From Nitrososphaeraceae archaeon (lineage in GTDB: Archaea; Thermoproteota; Nitrososphaeria; Nitrososphaerales; Nitrososphaeraceae): a DNA stretch of 64,000 bases. The stretch's first letter is position 1, and each line of letters starts with the position of its first letter. Positions 47,946 to 57,000 of this stretch are shown here, piece after piece. The notes below the pieces were generated by a model. It was given only the letters and a program-made list of their open reading frames with translations, ran no database searches and was not told where the DNA came from. The stretch is from contig JALDRC010000005.1 in the NCBI GenBank assembly GCA_031316115.1, positions 62,001-126,000 on the forward strand. Direction: 5' to 3'. A program made the translations under genes and the position numbers.

Positions 47946-48977
47946 TCAAAGAGAATTTACTAATTTATTCATTTTTTCGAAATTTATTTCAAATCCAAAT
48001 CTCCTTTCATCTTTTTTCATATGTCTATACATTTTCATCAACAAATGAAAGTGTTTAATAGTATTTAATTTATTATCCATTTTTAGTCTCAATATTCTGT
48101 AAACATCATCATAATAATTAAATTTCTTTAGAACTAGATTTTTATATAATTTATAGTCAAAAGTAGAAGGATTATTATCAAAAACCTCAAGAAATATCTC
48201 ACAACATAGTAATGATGGAATAATCCCTTCACCTAACATTGGAAACACACATCCAATTGATTCACCTATTCCTATTACATTATTTTGAAAAAATGGTTCC
48301 ATTCTTTTTGGTGGAGATAATCTAATAGGTCGTCCTATCTTTTTTAATATTCTAGCAGAAGGATTATTTTGGAAAAATTCCTTTATTCCATAGTATTTCC
48401 TATCTATATCTCCGGCACCAACAAAACCTTTCCCTTTATCCAAAGGAAAATACCAAAAATATCCTCTTGCTCCCTTATAACCTATCACATAGAATTCATC
48501 AAGTCCTTTGATATTTTCTACTAAATATTCATACGCAGGAATAATAAAATCTTGACTAGACTTCGGCAATAATGATCTATGCAATCCGGTACAATCGAGA
48601 ACATAATCATAGTTTGAAAAAGGAAAAGAAGATGAATTACATTTAAAATCATAAATTACATTTACATTTTTCAAAATGTCTTGTTCCCATTTTAGTTTGT
48701 CATATGTTACAAGTCCATTAAGCTCTAAAAATTCTGTCCTGTTATTAGGCAAATCCATACGTAGTTTTTCCCCTTCATGTAAAATATAATCTTCGAAATT
48801 CAATCCAGCGTTGTGTGAAAAAATTTTAAGGATATTCTTTGACGCTCCCCAAGCACATACCGCCCAATGATTTTCTTTTTTTGATGATTCAAAAATAGTA
48901 ACATCATTTCCTCTTTTTTGTAATGAGAAACCCAGATAACTTCCAGAAACTCCTGCACCAGCAATAGCTATTTTCAT
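47946..48977 (-). CDS. FAD-dependent oxidoreductase, geranylgeranyl reductase-like
   Basis: N-terminal MKIAIAGAGVSGSYLGFSLQKRGNDVTIFE, VIGIGESIGCVFPMLGEGI. Confidence 0.82.
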   Translation of the reverse strand: MKIAIAGAGVSGSYLGFSLQKRGNDVTIFESSKKENHWAVCAWGASKNILKIFSHNAGLNFEDYILHEGEKLRMDLPNNRTEFLELNGLVTYDKLKWEQDILKNVNVIYDFKCNSSSFPFSNYDYVLDCTGLHRSLLPKSSQDFIIPAYEYLVENIKGLDEFYVIGYKGARGYFWYFPLDKGKGFVGAGDIDRKYYGIKEFFQNNPSARILKKIGRPIRLSPPKRMEPFFQNNVIGIGESIGCVFPMLGEGIIPSLLCCEIFLEVFDNNPSTFDYKLYKNLVLKKFNYYDDVYRILRLKMDNKLNTIKHFHLLMKMYRHMKKDERRFGFEINFEKMNKLVNSL

Positions 48978-49303
48978 AAAAATAACTAAATCCTTTTTTC
49001 TTTATTAATTCTTTGAATCTGATTAAGTTCTAAAGATGTATAGAAGTTTTTAAACAAATAATCTAAAAAATTTAACATTATAATCTTTAAAGGTAATTTG
49101 ATTTGAATAGATCTTTATTTAGAAATATCTGAATTTATATTTGTAAATAATATTATTTAGTAGACATATTGTATTGATTTAGATCTAGTTATATGCTAAG
49201 TAGCTATTGTACTAATAAATAGTTACATTAAATATCATATATACTTAGTTATAATAAAAATAATAGATTAACATAAATATCTCAACACCAAACCATCTAC
49301 TAA

Positions 49304-50143
49304 ATGAACAGAACACTAATGGCATATATGTTGGCAGCAATAGTGGCTTTCTCTGCTATTGCAGGAATAACAATGCAGCCAATACCTCTAAGTGCACAAC
49401 AAGTTACACCACAACAGACATTACCAGATCCTGTACCACTCGCAACTAGTCCATCATGTGGTCAGGTAGTAACAACAAATGTAGTTTTAACCGCAAACTT
49501 GGTTTGTGAAGAAACAGATGGAATTATAGTAGGCGCAGAAAATGTAGATATAGACCTTAACGGACATACGATCACCGGACCAGATGTAACTCCAGACGGT
49601 GCTACAGTACCAACACCAAAAGATTCTAGCAAAGTAGGAGTTATGGTGCCAAATCATAATGGCGTAACAATACGAGACGGTACCATTGAAGGATTCCAAG
49701 CTGGTATCCTGTGTACTGGATGTCAAGGACTTACTATTACAGGAGTCACTTTAAAAGATAATCAAATAGGTCAATTCAGTACTGGTGCTACAACTATATC
49801 TACTAGACTTTCAACTATAGTGGGTAATGCAATAGGTATTGCTGGACACTCGACACAACTAAGTGAAATCGTTAACAATATCATATTCGACAACGACCTA
49901 GCAGGAATAACATTAGTAAACTCAGATGACGCAAAAATATCACTGAATTCCATCACAGAATCAAATAATGGACTCTATGTAGATAACCAAAGTAATGATA
50001 ACTTTCTATTCTGGAACAATGTTAAGCTTAACACTATAGATATTAACAATGCTAATGGATTACCTGTGAATACCAATAACAACCAATTCGATCAAAATAA
50101 CTGTGATACCTCTAATCCAAGTGGTATATGTATTGGACAGTAA
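49304..50143 (+). CDS. Secreted right-handed beta-helix (NosD/PbH1-like) protein
   Basis: Signal peptide-like N-terminus; DIDLNGHTITGP, GVTIRDGTIEGFQAGI repeats typical of parallel beta-helix proteins. Confidence 0.78.
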   Translation: MNRTLMAYMLAAIVAFSAIAGITMQPIPLSAQQVTPQQTLPDPVPLATSPSCGQVVTTNVVLTANLVCEETDGIIVGAENVDIDLNGHTITGPDVTPDGATVPTPKDSSKVGVMVPNHNGVTIRDGTIEGFQAGILCTGCQGLTITGVTLKDNQIGQFSTGATTISTRLSTIVGNAIGIAGHSTQLSEIVNNIIFDNDLAGITLVNSDDAKISLNSITESNNGLYVDNQSNDNFLFWNNVKLNTIDINNANGLPVNTNNNQFDQNNCDTSNPSGICIGQ

Positions 50144-50305
50144 ATAAAATCTCCACCAATTCTTTTTTTCTAAGTCAATTTAATATAACAATAGGATAAA
50201 TTTTAATAAAAAAGTATTAAATCAAGTTTTATAATACCTTAATTTTATCGTATATTAGAGATACAAAGATTTACAAAGATTAACAAATCTAATAGGTATT
50301 TGAAT

Positions 50306-50479
50306 CTAAAAACTATTAGGGTTTTTTGAATAATAATCTGAAACTCTATATTTTAGATATTTATCCTCCGGAGAAAATTTTGCAGGTTTAGGATCAATAG
50401 TATCGACAAGACAAAAAGAACACTTGAATTTTAAAGTATATCTATTACACACTGTGCATTTCCGGAGGAGATGTTTCAT
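50306..50479 (-). CDS. nop10: H/ACA RNP protein Nop10
   Basis: MKHLLRKCTVCNRYTLKFKCSFCLVDTIDPKPAKFSPEDKYLKYRVSDYYSKNPNSF; absent from the ORF track; 1 bp after the aIF2-alpha ORF. Confidence 0.92.
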   Translation of the reverse strand: MKHLLRKCTVCNRYTLKFKCSFCLVDTIDPKPAKFSPEDKYLKYRVSDYYSKNPNSF

Positions 50480-50480
50480 A

Positions 50481-51287
50481 TTAGTGTATCAACTGCTGTT
50501 GAGTTTTCTTAGATTCTTGTCTTATAAAGTTAAAATGTCCTTCTTCGTTTTCTATTGCTAACTTGACCTTTTCTATACAATTGTTTAGAGATTTTTCAGC
50601 CATCTTAAAATTATCAGCTGCAACTACAAGTCTATACTTAGGAGCAGCAATGTATGTGATCAATATTTTTGTATTCCCTTTTGTTTCAACATTTCCCAAG
50701 ATGGATTTTATTATATCTACTCCATTTGGTTTATGAGACGATATTTCAATTATTCCTCTGATTTCGACATGTGCAAGAGAAATTTTGCTGCTTTCCACTT
50801 CAATAGTTTTATTAACATCTGCGGGAAATTCAAAGACATCTAGTACATCTATACCTTTTTTTGCAACTGCTTCAAATAGATCATATACATAGTCATATTT
50901 TGTTAGTATTTTTTCTTCAATTTCCTTGATCTGTTCTTTTGATAAATGAGTTTTGTCCTGTATTATTTTCATAAATGCATTTGCTTTTTCGTTTTTCTTT
51001 ACTTCAATGATTTTAGATTTCTTTTCCTCCCCAGATACTTGTTTTAAAGACAAATCAACTTCGGATCTTGCTCTATTGACTCGAATTACCTTTAGAACAA
51101 TCTTTTGGCCTGGTCTAACATATCTTTCGATATTTCTTATCCAGCCAGTTGCAATCTCAGAAATATGTAAAAATCCTGTGAGATCACCATATTCTTCTAA
51201 AGCTACATATGCACCATGATTAGTAACTTGTTTAACATTAGCAAAGACTATATCCCCTTCTTCTGGGATATTTTTTAAGTCATCCAT
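50481..51287 (-). CDS. Translation initiation factor 2 subunit alpha
   Basis: S1 domain EEGDIVFANVKQVTNHGAYVALEEYGDLTGFLHISEIATGWIRNIERYVRPGQK. Confidence 0.96.
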   Translation of the reverse strand: MDDLKNIPEEGDIVFANVKQVTNHGAYVALEEYGDLTGFLHISEIATGWIRNIERYVRPGQKIVLKVIRVNRARSEVDLSLKQVSGEEKKSKIIEVKKNEKANAFMKIIQDKTHLSKEQIKEIEEKILTKYDYVYDLFEAVAKKGIDVLDVFEFPADVNKTIEVESSKISLAHVEIRGIIEISSHKPNGVDIIKSILGNVETKGNTKILITYIAAPKYRLVVAADNFKMAEKSLNNCIEKVKLAIENEEGHFNFIRQESKKTQQQLIH

Positions 51288-51347
51288 CCTTTATTTACCC
51301 AAACAAACTAAATATTAATTATGTAGCTAAATGGTAATATGGATTTA

Positions 51348-51884
51348 TTAATAATCTATTCCTTTTTTCGCTTTTATTCCTCTTTTAAATGGATGTTTGA
51401 TCTCATTCATCTCTGTTACCAAATCTGCTATCTGTATTATTTCCTTTGGTGCATAATTACCTGTTAAAACAAGAGAGGTTTTTTTTGGTTTTATTTCTAT
51501 TAGTCTTAAAACTTGATCTGAAGTAACTAGCTTTAGTTTGATTGCATAGTTAATTTCATCAAGTATTACGATATCATATGAATTTGATATTATCTTAGCA
51601 TGTGCCAGATCAATAGCTTCTCCAGCAGCCTTTTTATGTTCTTCAAATTCGTGATCATCGTCTAAGATTCCTATGAATCCTTTACCTGCTGCAATCATCT
51701 CGAATTCAGGTTCAAGTCTTTTAGAACTAGAGAGTTCTCCATAAAACCATTCTCCTTTGATAAATTGAACCATCAATACTTTTAAACCATGGCCTACTGC
51801 TCTTAAAACTATCCCTAATGCAGCAGTAGTCTTTCCTTTCCCTTTTCCAGTATAAATCAATACAATTCCATCATCTGTTGTCAT
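51348..51884 (-). CDS. cobO: Cob(I)alamin adenosyltransferase, CobA/CobO type
   Basis: YTGKGKGKTTAALGIVLRAVGHGLKVLMVQFIKG, VILDEINYAIKLKLV, VLTGNYAPKEI. Confidence 0.95.
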   Translation of the reverse strand: MTTDDGIVLIYTGKGKGKTTAALGIVLRAVGHGLKVLMVQFIKGEWFYGELSSSKRLEPEFEMIAAGKGFIGILDDDHEFEEHKKAAGEAIDLAHAKIISNSYDIVILDEINYAIKLKLVTSDQVLRLIEIKPKKTSLVLTGNYAPKEIIQIADLVTEMNEIKHPFKRGIKAKKGIDY

Positions 51885-52028
51885 CTTTCAGTTAATCATT
51901 TTCTGAAAATACAAATTAATATACTTGCGGGAGGTATTCGGTTATTGTAAATAATTCTGTTTACTAGTTTGATATAAATAATTAAAGAAATATTTAACAT
52001 TAAAATTTATATCATAATAAGAGTAATA

Positions 52029-52997
52029 ATGAACAGTGATTCTTCATTTATGCAAAATAAACATATAATTTTACAGAATTGGAATGATGAAAATGTTCTA
52101 ATCACAGATATTCTAACTAATGTAATTACTTTACTCAATTTTAATGATAGTACTGTTAAAAATCAAATTATTCAAGTCTTAAAAAATCACGACGGATCTA
52201 CAACTCCTTCTGACAAATGGTTTGATGTTTTAAAGACGTTAGCAATATTATCCGTAAAAAATAATGTAATTTTTTCACAGGCGCAGATTTACGACCTATT
52301 AACAATATTTTCTAAGATAGCAGATGAGAAAAAGAAAGAGGTTGTAAATACCGTTACCTTTAATGTTTATAAAGATATCATGGAGAATCATTATAAATTT
52401 GAAGAAAATTTAAAACTAATTTACCCTGTAATTATCGTTAATCTTATGCATATAATTAAATACAGTAAAGATATTGATGGAAATCCTGTTAATTTATTTT
52501 CAATTAATAATTATTATCAAAAATCTAAATCCAATATAGAACAAGAATTGCAAAAAATAAGATCTTATGAATTTCAAGATAAAAAATTTGAAGGTAATAA
52601 TAACGAAACAATCAAGTTATTAGGATTATTGACCGGAAGAAATGAAACAGATTTACTCCCCTTGTATTCAAGTCTTCAAGAATCTGATCAGAAAAAAATT
52701 ATTGATTTGTGTAGTAATTATCAGAAAATTGAGGATTATGGAAAATTAATCGAAACTGAAAAATTTAGTGATGTGATTGAAAATGAGATTGGTAGAAAAT
52801 TATCTGATAGTCAACTTCAACATGCAGCGAACTCTATAAAAAAAACAAAAAAATATATCGAAAATGTCTTAGATGGAGGATTTCTTCCAAAAGGAAAACA
52901 TGGTATCAATCATGTGAAACATAATATAGAATACGGATTTCAATTAATGGGTATTATGAAGTCTAAAAGGAGAAAGTCAGAAATCAAATCGGATTGA
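52029..52997 (+). CDS. Uncharacterised protein
   Basis: 322 aa; C-terminal KGKHGINHVKHNIEYGFQLMG His-containing motif; overlaps the next ORF by 4 bp. Confidence 0.6.
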   Translation: MNSDSSFMQNKHIILQNWNDENVLITDILTNVITLLNFNDSTVKNQIIQVLKNHDGSTTPSDKWFDVLKTLAILSVKNNVIFSQAQIYDLLTIFSKIADEKKKEVVNTVTFNVYKDIMENHYKFEENLKLIYPVIIVNLMHIIKYSKDIDGNPVNLFSINNYYQKSKSNIEQELQKIRSYEFQDKKFEGNNNETIKLLGLLTGRNETDLLPLYSSLQESDQKKIIDLCSNYQKIEDYGKLIETEKFSDVIENEIGRKLSDSQLQHAANSIKKTKKYIENVLDGGFLPKGKHGINHVKHNIEYGFQLMGIMKSKRRKSEIKSD

Positions 52998-53521
52998 GAA
53001 TTTCAAGATTCCCATTAGCAAAAAATTACCAAAATTTGAGAGTAGGAACTCAAATAGAAAAAGTATGTGGTATTTGCTGTTATTATTTGATCCCAATAAA
53101 ACAAAATTATTTATTGGGAAATGGTGAAAATATTGCAATTTGTACTCTATCTAGTTTAGATTTATTGGACAAAATTGGAAAAGACAAAGAACTCATTAAC
53201 AAGATAGTGATTGCCGGTAGATTACTTTCTGAAAATAAAGGTATTGATTTGATTATAAAATTTATAAATAAAAATGAAAAATTACGTCACCTCGTAATTT
53301 GCGGAAAAGATGTAAATGGTCATTTATCTGGACAGGCACTTTTATCGTTAAAAAAGGATGGAGTTAATGAGCAAAATAGAATTATTGGTGCGAAAGGTAG
53401 ATACCCCATATTATCGTCTTCCCTAGAAGAGATTGATAATTTTAGGAATAAAATAGATTTAGTGAATCAAATTGGATTGACAGATGTGAAAAAAATAAAA
53501 ACAATAGTATTTAGTATTTAA
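52994..53521 (+). CDS. MtrA-like protein (tetrahydromethanopterin S-methyltransferase subunit A family)
   Basis: IAICTLSSLDLLD, IAGRLLSENKGIDLIIKFINKNEKLRHLVICGKDVNGHLSGQALLSLKKDGVNEQNRIIGAKGRYP matches the MtrA cytoplasmic domain; TTG start. Confidence 0.82.
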   Translation: MRISRFPLAKNYQNLRVGTQIEKVCGICCYYLIPIKQNYLLGNGENIAICTLSSLDLLDKIGKDKELINKIVIAGRLLSENKGIDLIIKFINKNEKLRHLVICGKDVNGHLSGQALLSLKKDGVNEQNRIIGAKGRYPILSSSLEEIDNFRNKIDLVNQIGLTDVKKIKTIVFSI

Positions 53522-53840
53522 GTTCTTGTCTCTTTTTATTAATTTTATGTTTTTTTGAATATTCTTCTACTAGTTCTGTGGGACTCATTCCAAGCTCTAA
53601 CGATGCCTGAATAACAAAATGAAGAATATCTACAACTTCTTCCTTGGCAAGTAGAATATTAAAATCTTGAGATCTTTTCCACCATTTCCAATTAGTCAGC
53701 CTTTGAAGCTCGACAGCCTCATGTATAATAGCTACAGAAAGAGATGAAATCTTTGCTTCCAATTTTTTCGGATACCTAGAAGAGGTTACATACTTTTCTA
53801 GATCTTGTTGCATTTGGAAAATATCGTCTAATTTATCCAT
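53511..53840 (-). CDS. All-alpha NTP pyrophosphatase (dUTPase/MazG-like)
   Basis: HEAVELQRLTNWKWWK...EEVVDILHFVIQASLELGM. Confidence 0.8.
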   Translation of the reverse strand: MDKLDDIFQMQQDLEKYVTSSRYPKKLEAKISSLSVAIIHEAVELQRLTNWKWWKRSQDFNILLAKEEVVDILHFVIQASLELGMSPTELVEEYSKKHKINKKRQELKY

Positions 53841-53926
53841 ATAATAAGTCTAATTTTCTAATATTTAACTCGTGGAACAAGATCTTTAAATATGATATTT
53901 ATAATGGGGTATTACTTGTATAATTA

Positions 53927-54769
53927 ATGGAATATGCTAATCCTAATGTACTAGTTGATACAAAATGGGTAGAAGAACACATCAATGATAACAATGTACG
54001 AATAGCAGAAGTAGATTATGATCCAAAAACAAATTATTTTCTTGGTCACATACCAAATTCAGTATTATTTGATTGGAAAAATGATATAAATGACCCAACT
54101 ACAAGAAATATACTTTCTAAGGAATCGTGTCTAAACTTATTACAAAAGTCTGGAATAAATCAAGATACTACTGTTGTTCTATATGGAGATTTTAATAATT
54201 GGTTTGCAGCCTTTGCTTTTTGGGTATTTGAATACTATGGTATAAAAAATTTGAAAATAATGAATGGAGGTAGGAAAAAATGGCTTGAAGAAGATAGGTC
54301 AATTTCAAAAGAAGTTCCTACTTTTCCCACGGGAAATATTACTCCTTCTGAACCGAACATAAATTTAAGGGCTTTTCTAGACCAAGTCAAAGAATCACTA
54401 GAATCTGAAAAAACGGTTCGAGTAGATGTAAGAAGTCCTCAGGAATTTAGTGGTCAAATTACAGCCCCACCAGAATATCCTACAGAACATGCACAAAGAG
54501 GTGGCCACATCCCAGGATCTGCAAACATACCATGGGGAAAAGCAGTTAATGAGGATGGTACTTTCAAATCTGCAGATGAGCTTTATGATTTATATAAAGC
54601 ACAGGGCATAACACCAGAAAAAGAAGTAATAACATATTGTAGAATAGGAGAACGTTCATCCCATACATGGTTCGTTTTAAAACATTTGTTAGGATATAAA
54701 GATGTAAAGAATTATGATGGTTCATGGACAGAGTGGGGAAATATGATAGCAAATCCAATTGAAAAATAA
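53927..54769 (+). CDS. Thiosulfate/3-mercaptopyruvate sulfurtransferase (rhodanese)
   Basis: Two rhodanese domains; active site YCRIGERSSHTWFVL. Confidence 0.95.
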   Translation: MEYANPNVLVDTKWVEEHINDNNVRIAEVDYDPKTNYFLGHIPNSVLFDWKNDINDPTTRNILSKESCLNLLQKSGINQDTTVVLYGDFNNWFAAFAFWVFEYYGIKNLKIMNGGRKKWLEEDRSISKEVPTFPTGNITPSEPNINLRAFLDQVKESLESEKTVRVDVRSPQEFSGQITAPPEYPTEHAQRGGHIPGSANIPWGKAVNEDGTFKSADELYDLYKAQGITPEKEVITYCRIGERSSHTWFVLKHLLGYKDVKNYDGSWTEWGNMIANPIEK

Positions 54770-54784
54770 TAATTAATTTATTTA

Positions 54785-55462
54785 TTATTTTTTAGTTTCG
54801 TTTTCTTTTCTTATCAAAAAGTGAAAAAAATGGTTTTCTTTTCTCACATCTACTATAGTCTGAAAGTTTTCTTTTGACCACCTCTCAATTTCCAAATCTG
54901 CTGTTACATCATCAGATACTAAATAGATTATCTCTCCTGTCTTAATTCGAGGTATTAGATCATCCAATTTTAAAAGAGTTGCTGCGCATTCTGATCCGAT
55001 TTCATATAACTCATGATCAGGAAAAAACTTGAAACATCGTATATTTAGGTTTTTTATGGTTTCTTCAAATATCTTGTTACAATCTTGTATATTTTTCAAA
55101 TATTTGATATCCTCATCTAAATTTGATGGATTGATAGTTACAAACCACCCTTCTTCATAAGGACTATCATTTACTAACTTAGGAAATTCTATGATTTTAT
55201 CATTCCTTTTTTCTATTTTACCGTAGATTGGGGACCTTAATGTTCCGAAATATCTTAAACTCTCAATTGAACTAAAACGTTTTCCCTTATCTATTGTTAT
55301 GTTTTCCTCTTTTATTTTAACAGATATTAATTTTCCTGAAATAGATGCCATAATTGGGGTTATGCCTAATTTTATAGAGTTTTTGTTTGAAACATCTATC
55401 CAAGTAAAATTTTCAATATCATAAAGCAAGGATTCAGGAAATGTACAATTGTTTATAATCAT
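54785..55462 (-). CDS. GcvH-like domain fused to a TusA-like domain
   Basis: SIKLGITPIMASISGKLISV...FSSIESLRYFGTLRSPIYGKI...PKLVNDSPYEEGWFVTI (GcvH-like) followed by ELYEIGSECAATLLKLDDLIPRIKTGEIIYLVSDDVTADLEIERW...FHFLIRK (TusA-like). Confidence 0.8.
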   Translation of the reverse strand: MIINNCTFPESLLYDIENFTWIDVSNKNSIKLGITPIMASISGKLISVKIKEENITIDKGKRFSSIESLRYFGTLRSPIYGKIEKRNDKIIEFPKLVNDSPYEEGWFVTINPSNLDEDIKYLKNIQDCNKIFEETIKNLNIRCFKFFPDHELYEIGSECAATLLKLDDLIPRIKTGEIIYLVSDDVTADLEIERWSKENFQTIVDVRKENHFFHFLIRKENETKK

Positions 55463-55637
55463 ATCGCGACATAATAAACATTCTAATTTTAGTCTTTAGT
55501 CCATTAGAAGGTTATTGCATCTATTTTTTTAGATTTACAAACAATTAAAAAGTTTTAGATAAATTCGTTCAAGTTCTTAAAATTTTAGAAATTAAAAATA
55601 TTTAATATAATTAGAATTAGAAATAATAATAATCAAA

Positions 55638-56204
55638 ATGAATTTTGATAATAATTTAGATTTAATGAATAGTCTAGCAAATGATATTAAAACATGTAAA
55701 TTATGTCAGTTATCAAATTTTAGAAAAAATGCTGTTCCAGGAGAAGGAGGTTTTAAAAAAAAACTAATGATAATAGGAGAGGCTCCTGGTTATTATGAAG
55801 ATCAGGTTGGGAGACCTTTTATTGGAGCTGCAGGTAAAATACTGAGAAATATTTTAAAAAAGTACTGCATTGATGAGGATGATGTATTCATTACAAATAT
55901 AGTAAAGTGTAGGCCTCCAAATAATAGACAACCGAAAAAGGAAGAAAAGGATCTATGTATAAGATATCTCGAAACACAAATTGAATTGTTACAGCCAAGA
56001 CTTATCTGTATTTTAGGAAATATTGCAAGCTCATATATACTCGGATTGAAATCACTAACACGTGAAAGAGGAAGGATTATAGAAAAAAGAAACAAGAACT
56101 ACTTTATAACTTATCATCCTGCTGCTACAATATATAATAGAGAGTTATTGTCAACTTTTGAAAATGATATTAAAAAGTTGGGAGAGATAATAAATAACAA
56201 TTAA
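55638..56204 (+). CDS. Uracil-DNA glycosylase, family 4-like
   Basis: CKLCQLSNFRKNAVPGEG, IGEAPGYYEDQVGRPFIGAAG, TNIVKCRPPNNR, YHPAA. Confidence 0.93.
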   Translation: MNFDNNLDLMNSLANDIKTCKLCQLSNFRKNAVPGEGGFKKKLMIIGEAPGYYEDQVGRPFIGAAGKILRNILKKYCIDEDDVFITNIVKCRPPNNRQPKKEEKDLCIRYLETQIELLQPRLICILGNIASSYILGLKSLTRERGRIIEKRNKNYFITYHPAATIYNRELLSTFENDIKKLGEIINNN

Positions 56205-56476
56205 ATTGGTTATAATCTGAAAATGAAAATAATATTAGGTATTACAATTATACGATATTTGACAAGATCTAAAAAATTTAACTTAGATTGATATCCCAAA
56301 TAGTATAGTCTATCTTTAGGTATTGAAACAATAAATGAGTTATAGTCTATCTGAAATTACTTGTTATAAACAGGATAAATTCCTTTATCCTCAGTTATAG
56401 AATCAATTCAATGACAATTGACATTTAACTTTAGACTGAAAGCTTTTTTATCTGGTGAAATATTTTATATAATAAA

Positions 56477-56905
56477 ATGCCAAGGAAAAGCTCGAGCAAG
56501 ACATCTGAAAAAGAAGGCATTCCCAAATGGGTGGAAGATGAGATAAAATCTATAGAACTTAGCGAGTATGAAACATTAAATCGTGTTGGCTATATACTAG
56601 AAATCTATGACAAAGATAAAAAATTAGACATACAGTTGTATGAAGCATTACCAGATGGAAGAACCATTGTAGAGGGTATTGATGTACCAAAATTTCATGA
56701 TTTTTCAAAATTCATGAAGGGATTTGTTTATGAATTTAAGATAAAAATGTCCAAAGGAAAGATTAGTGATAAAACTAGAGAATTTCTCAAAATGCAGTAC
56801 ATGTTGGAGATGGACTATATTTTCCAGTTTGAATTAGTTGAATTACAACTAATGGATGTTGAATCTGAAGCTATAACATCAGATATAAACGAAAGCGATG
56901 AATAA
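56477..56905 (+). CDS. Hypothetical protein
   Basis: 142-aa intact ORF without recognised domain. Confidence 0.6.
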   Translation: MPRKSSSKTSEKEGIPKWVEDEIKSIELSEYETLNRVGYILEIYDKDKKLDIQLYEALPDGRTIVEGIDVPKFHDFSKFMKGFVYEFKIKMSKGKISDKTREFLKMQYMLEMDYIFQFELVELQLMDVESEAITSDINESDE

Positions 56906-57000
56906 TAATAAAATTTATTGATTTATTGAATATATCGCTAATTTGGATATACCTATCTTATTTTATACAATAGTTTTTTATCTCCAACTAGTTAATCTAA

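Noticed and set aside
54564-54758. Minus ORF inside the rhodanese gene
   Set aside because: Antisense shadow, hydrophobic artefact
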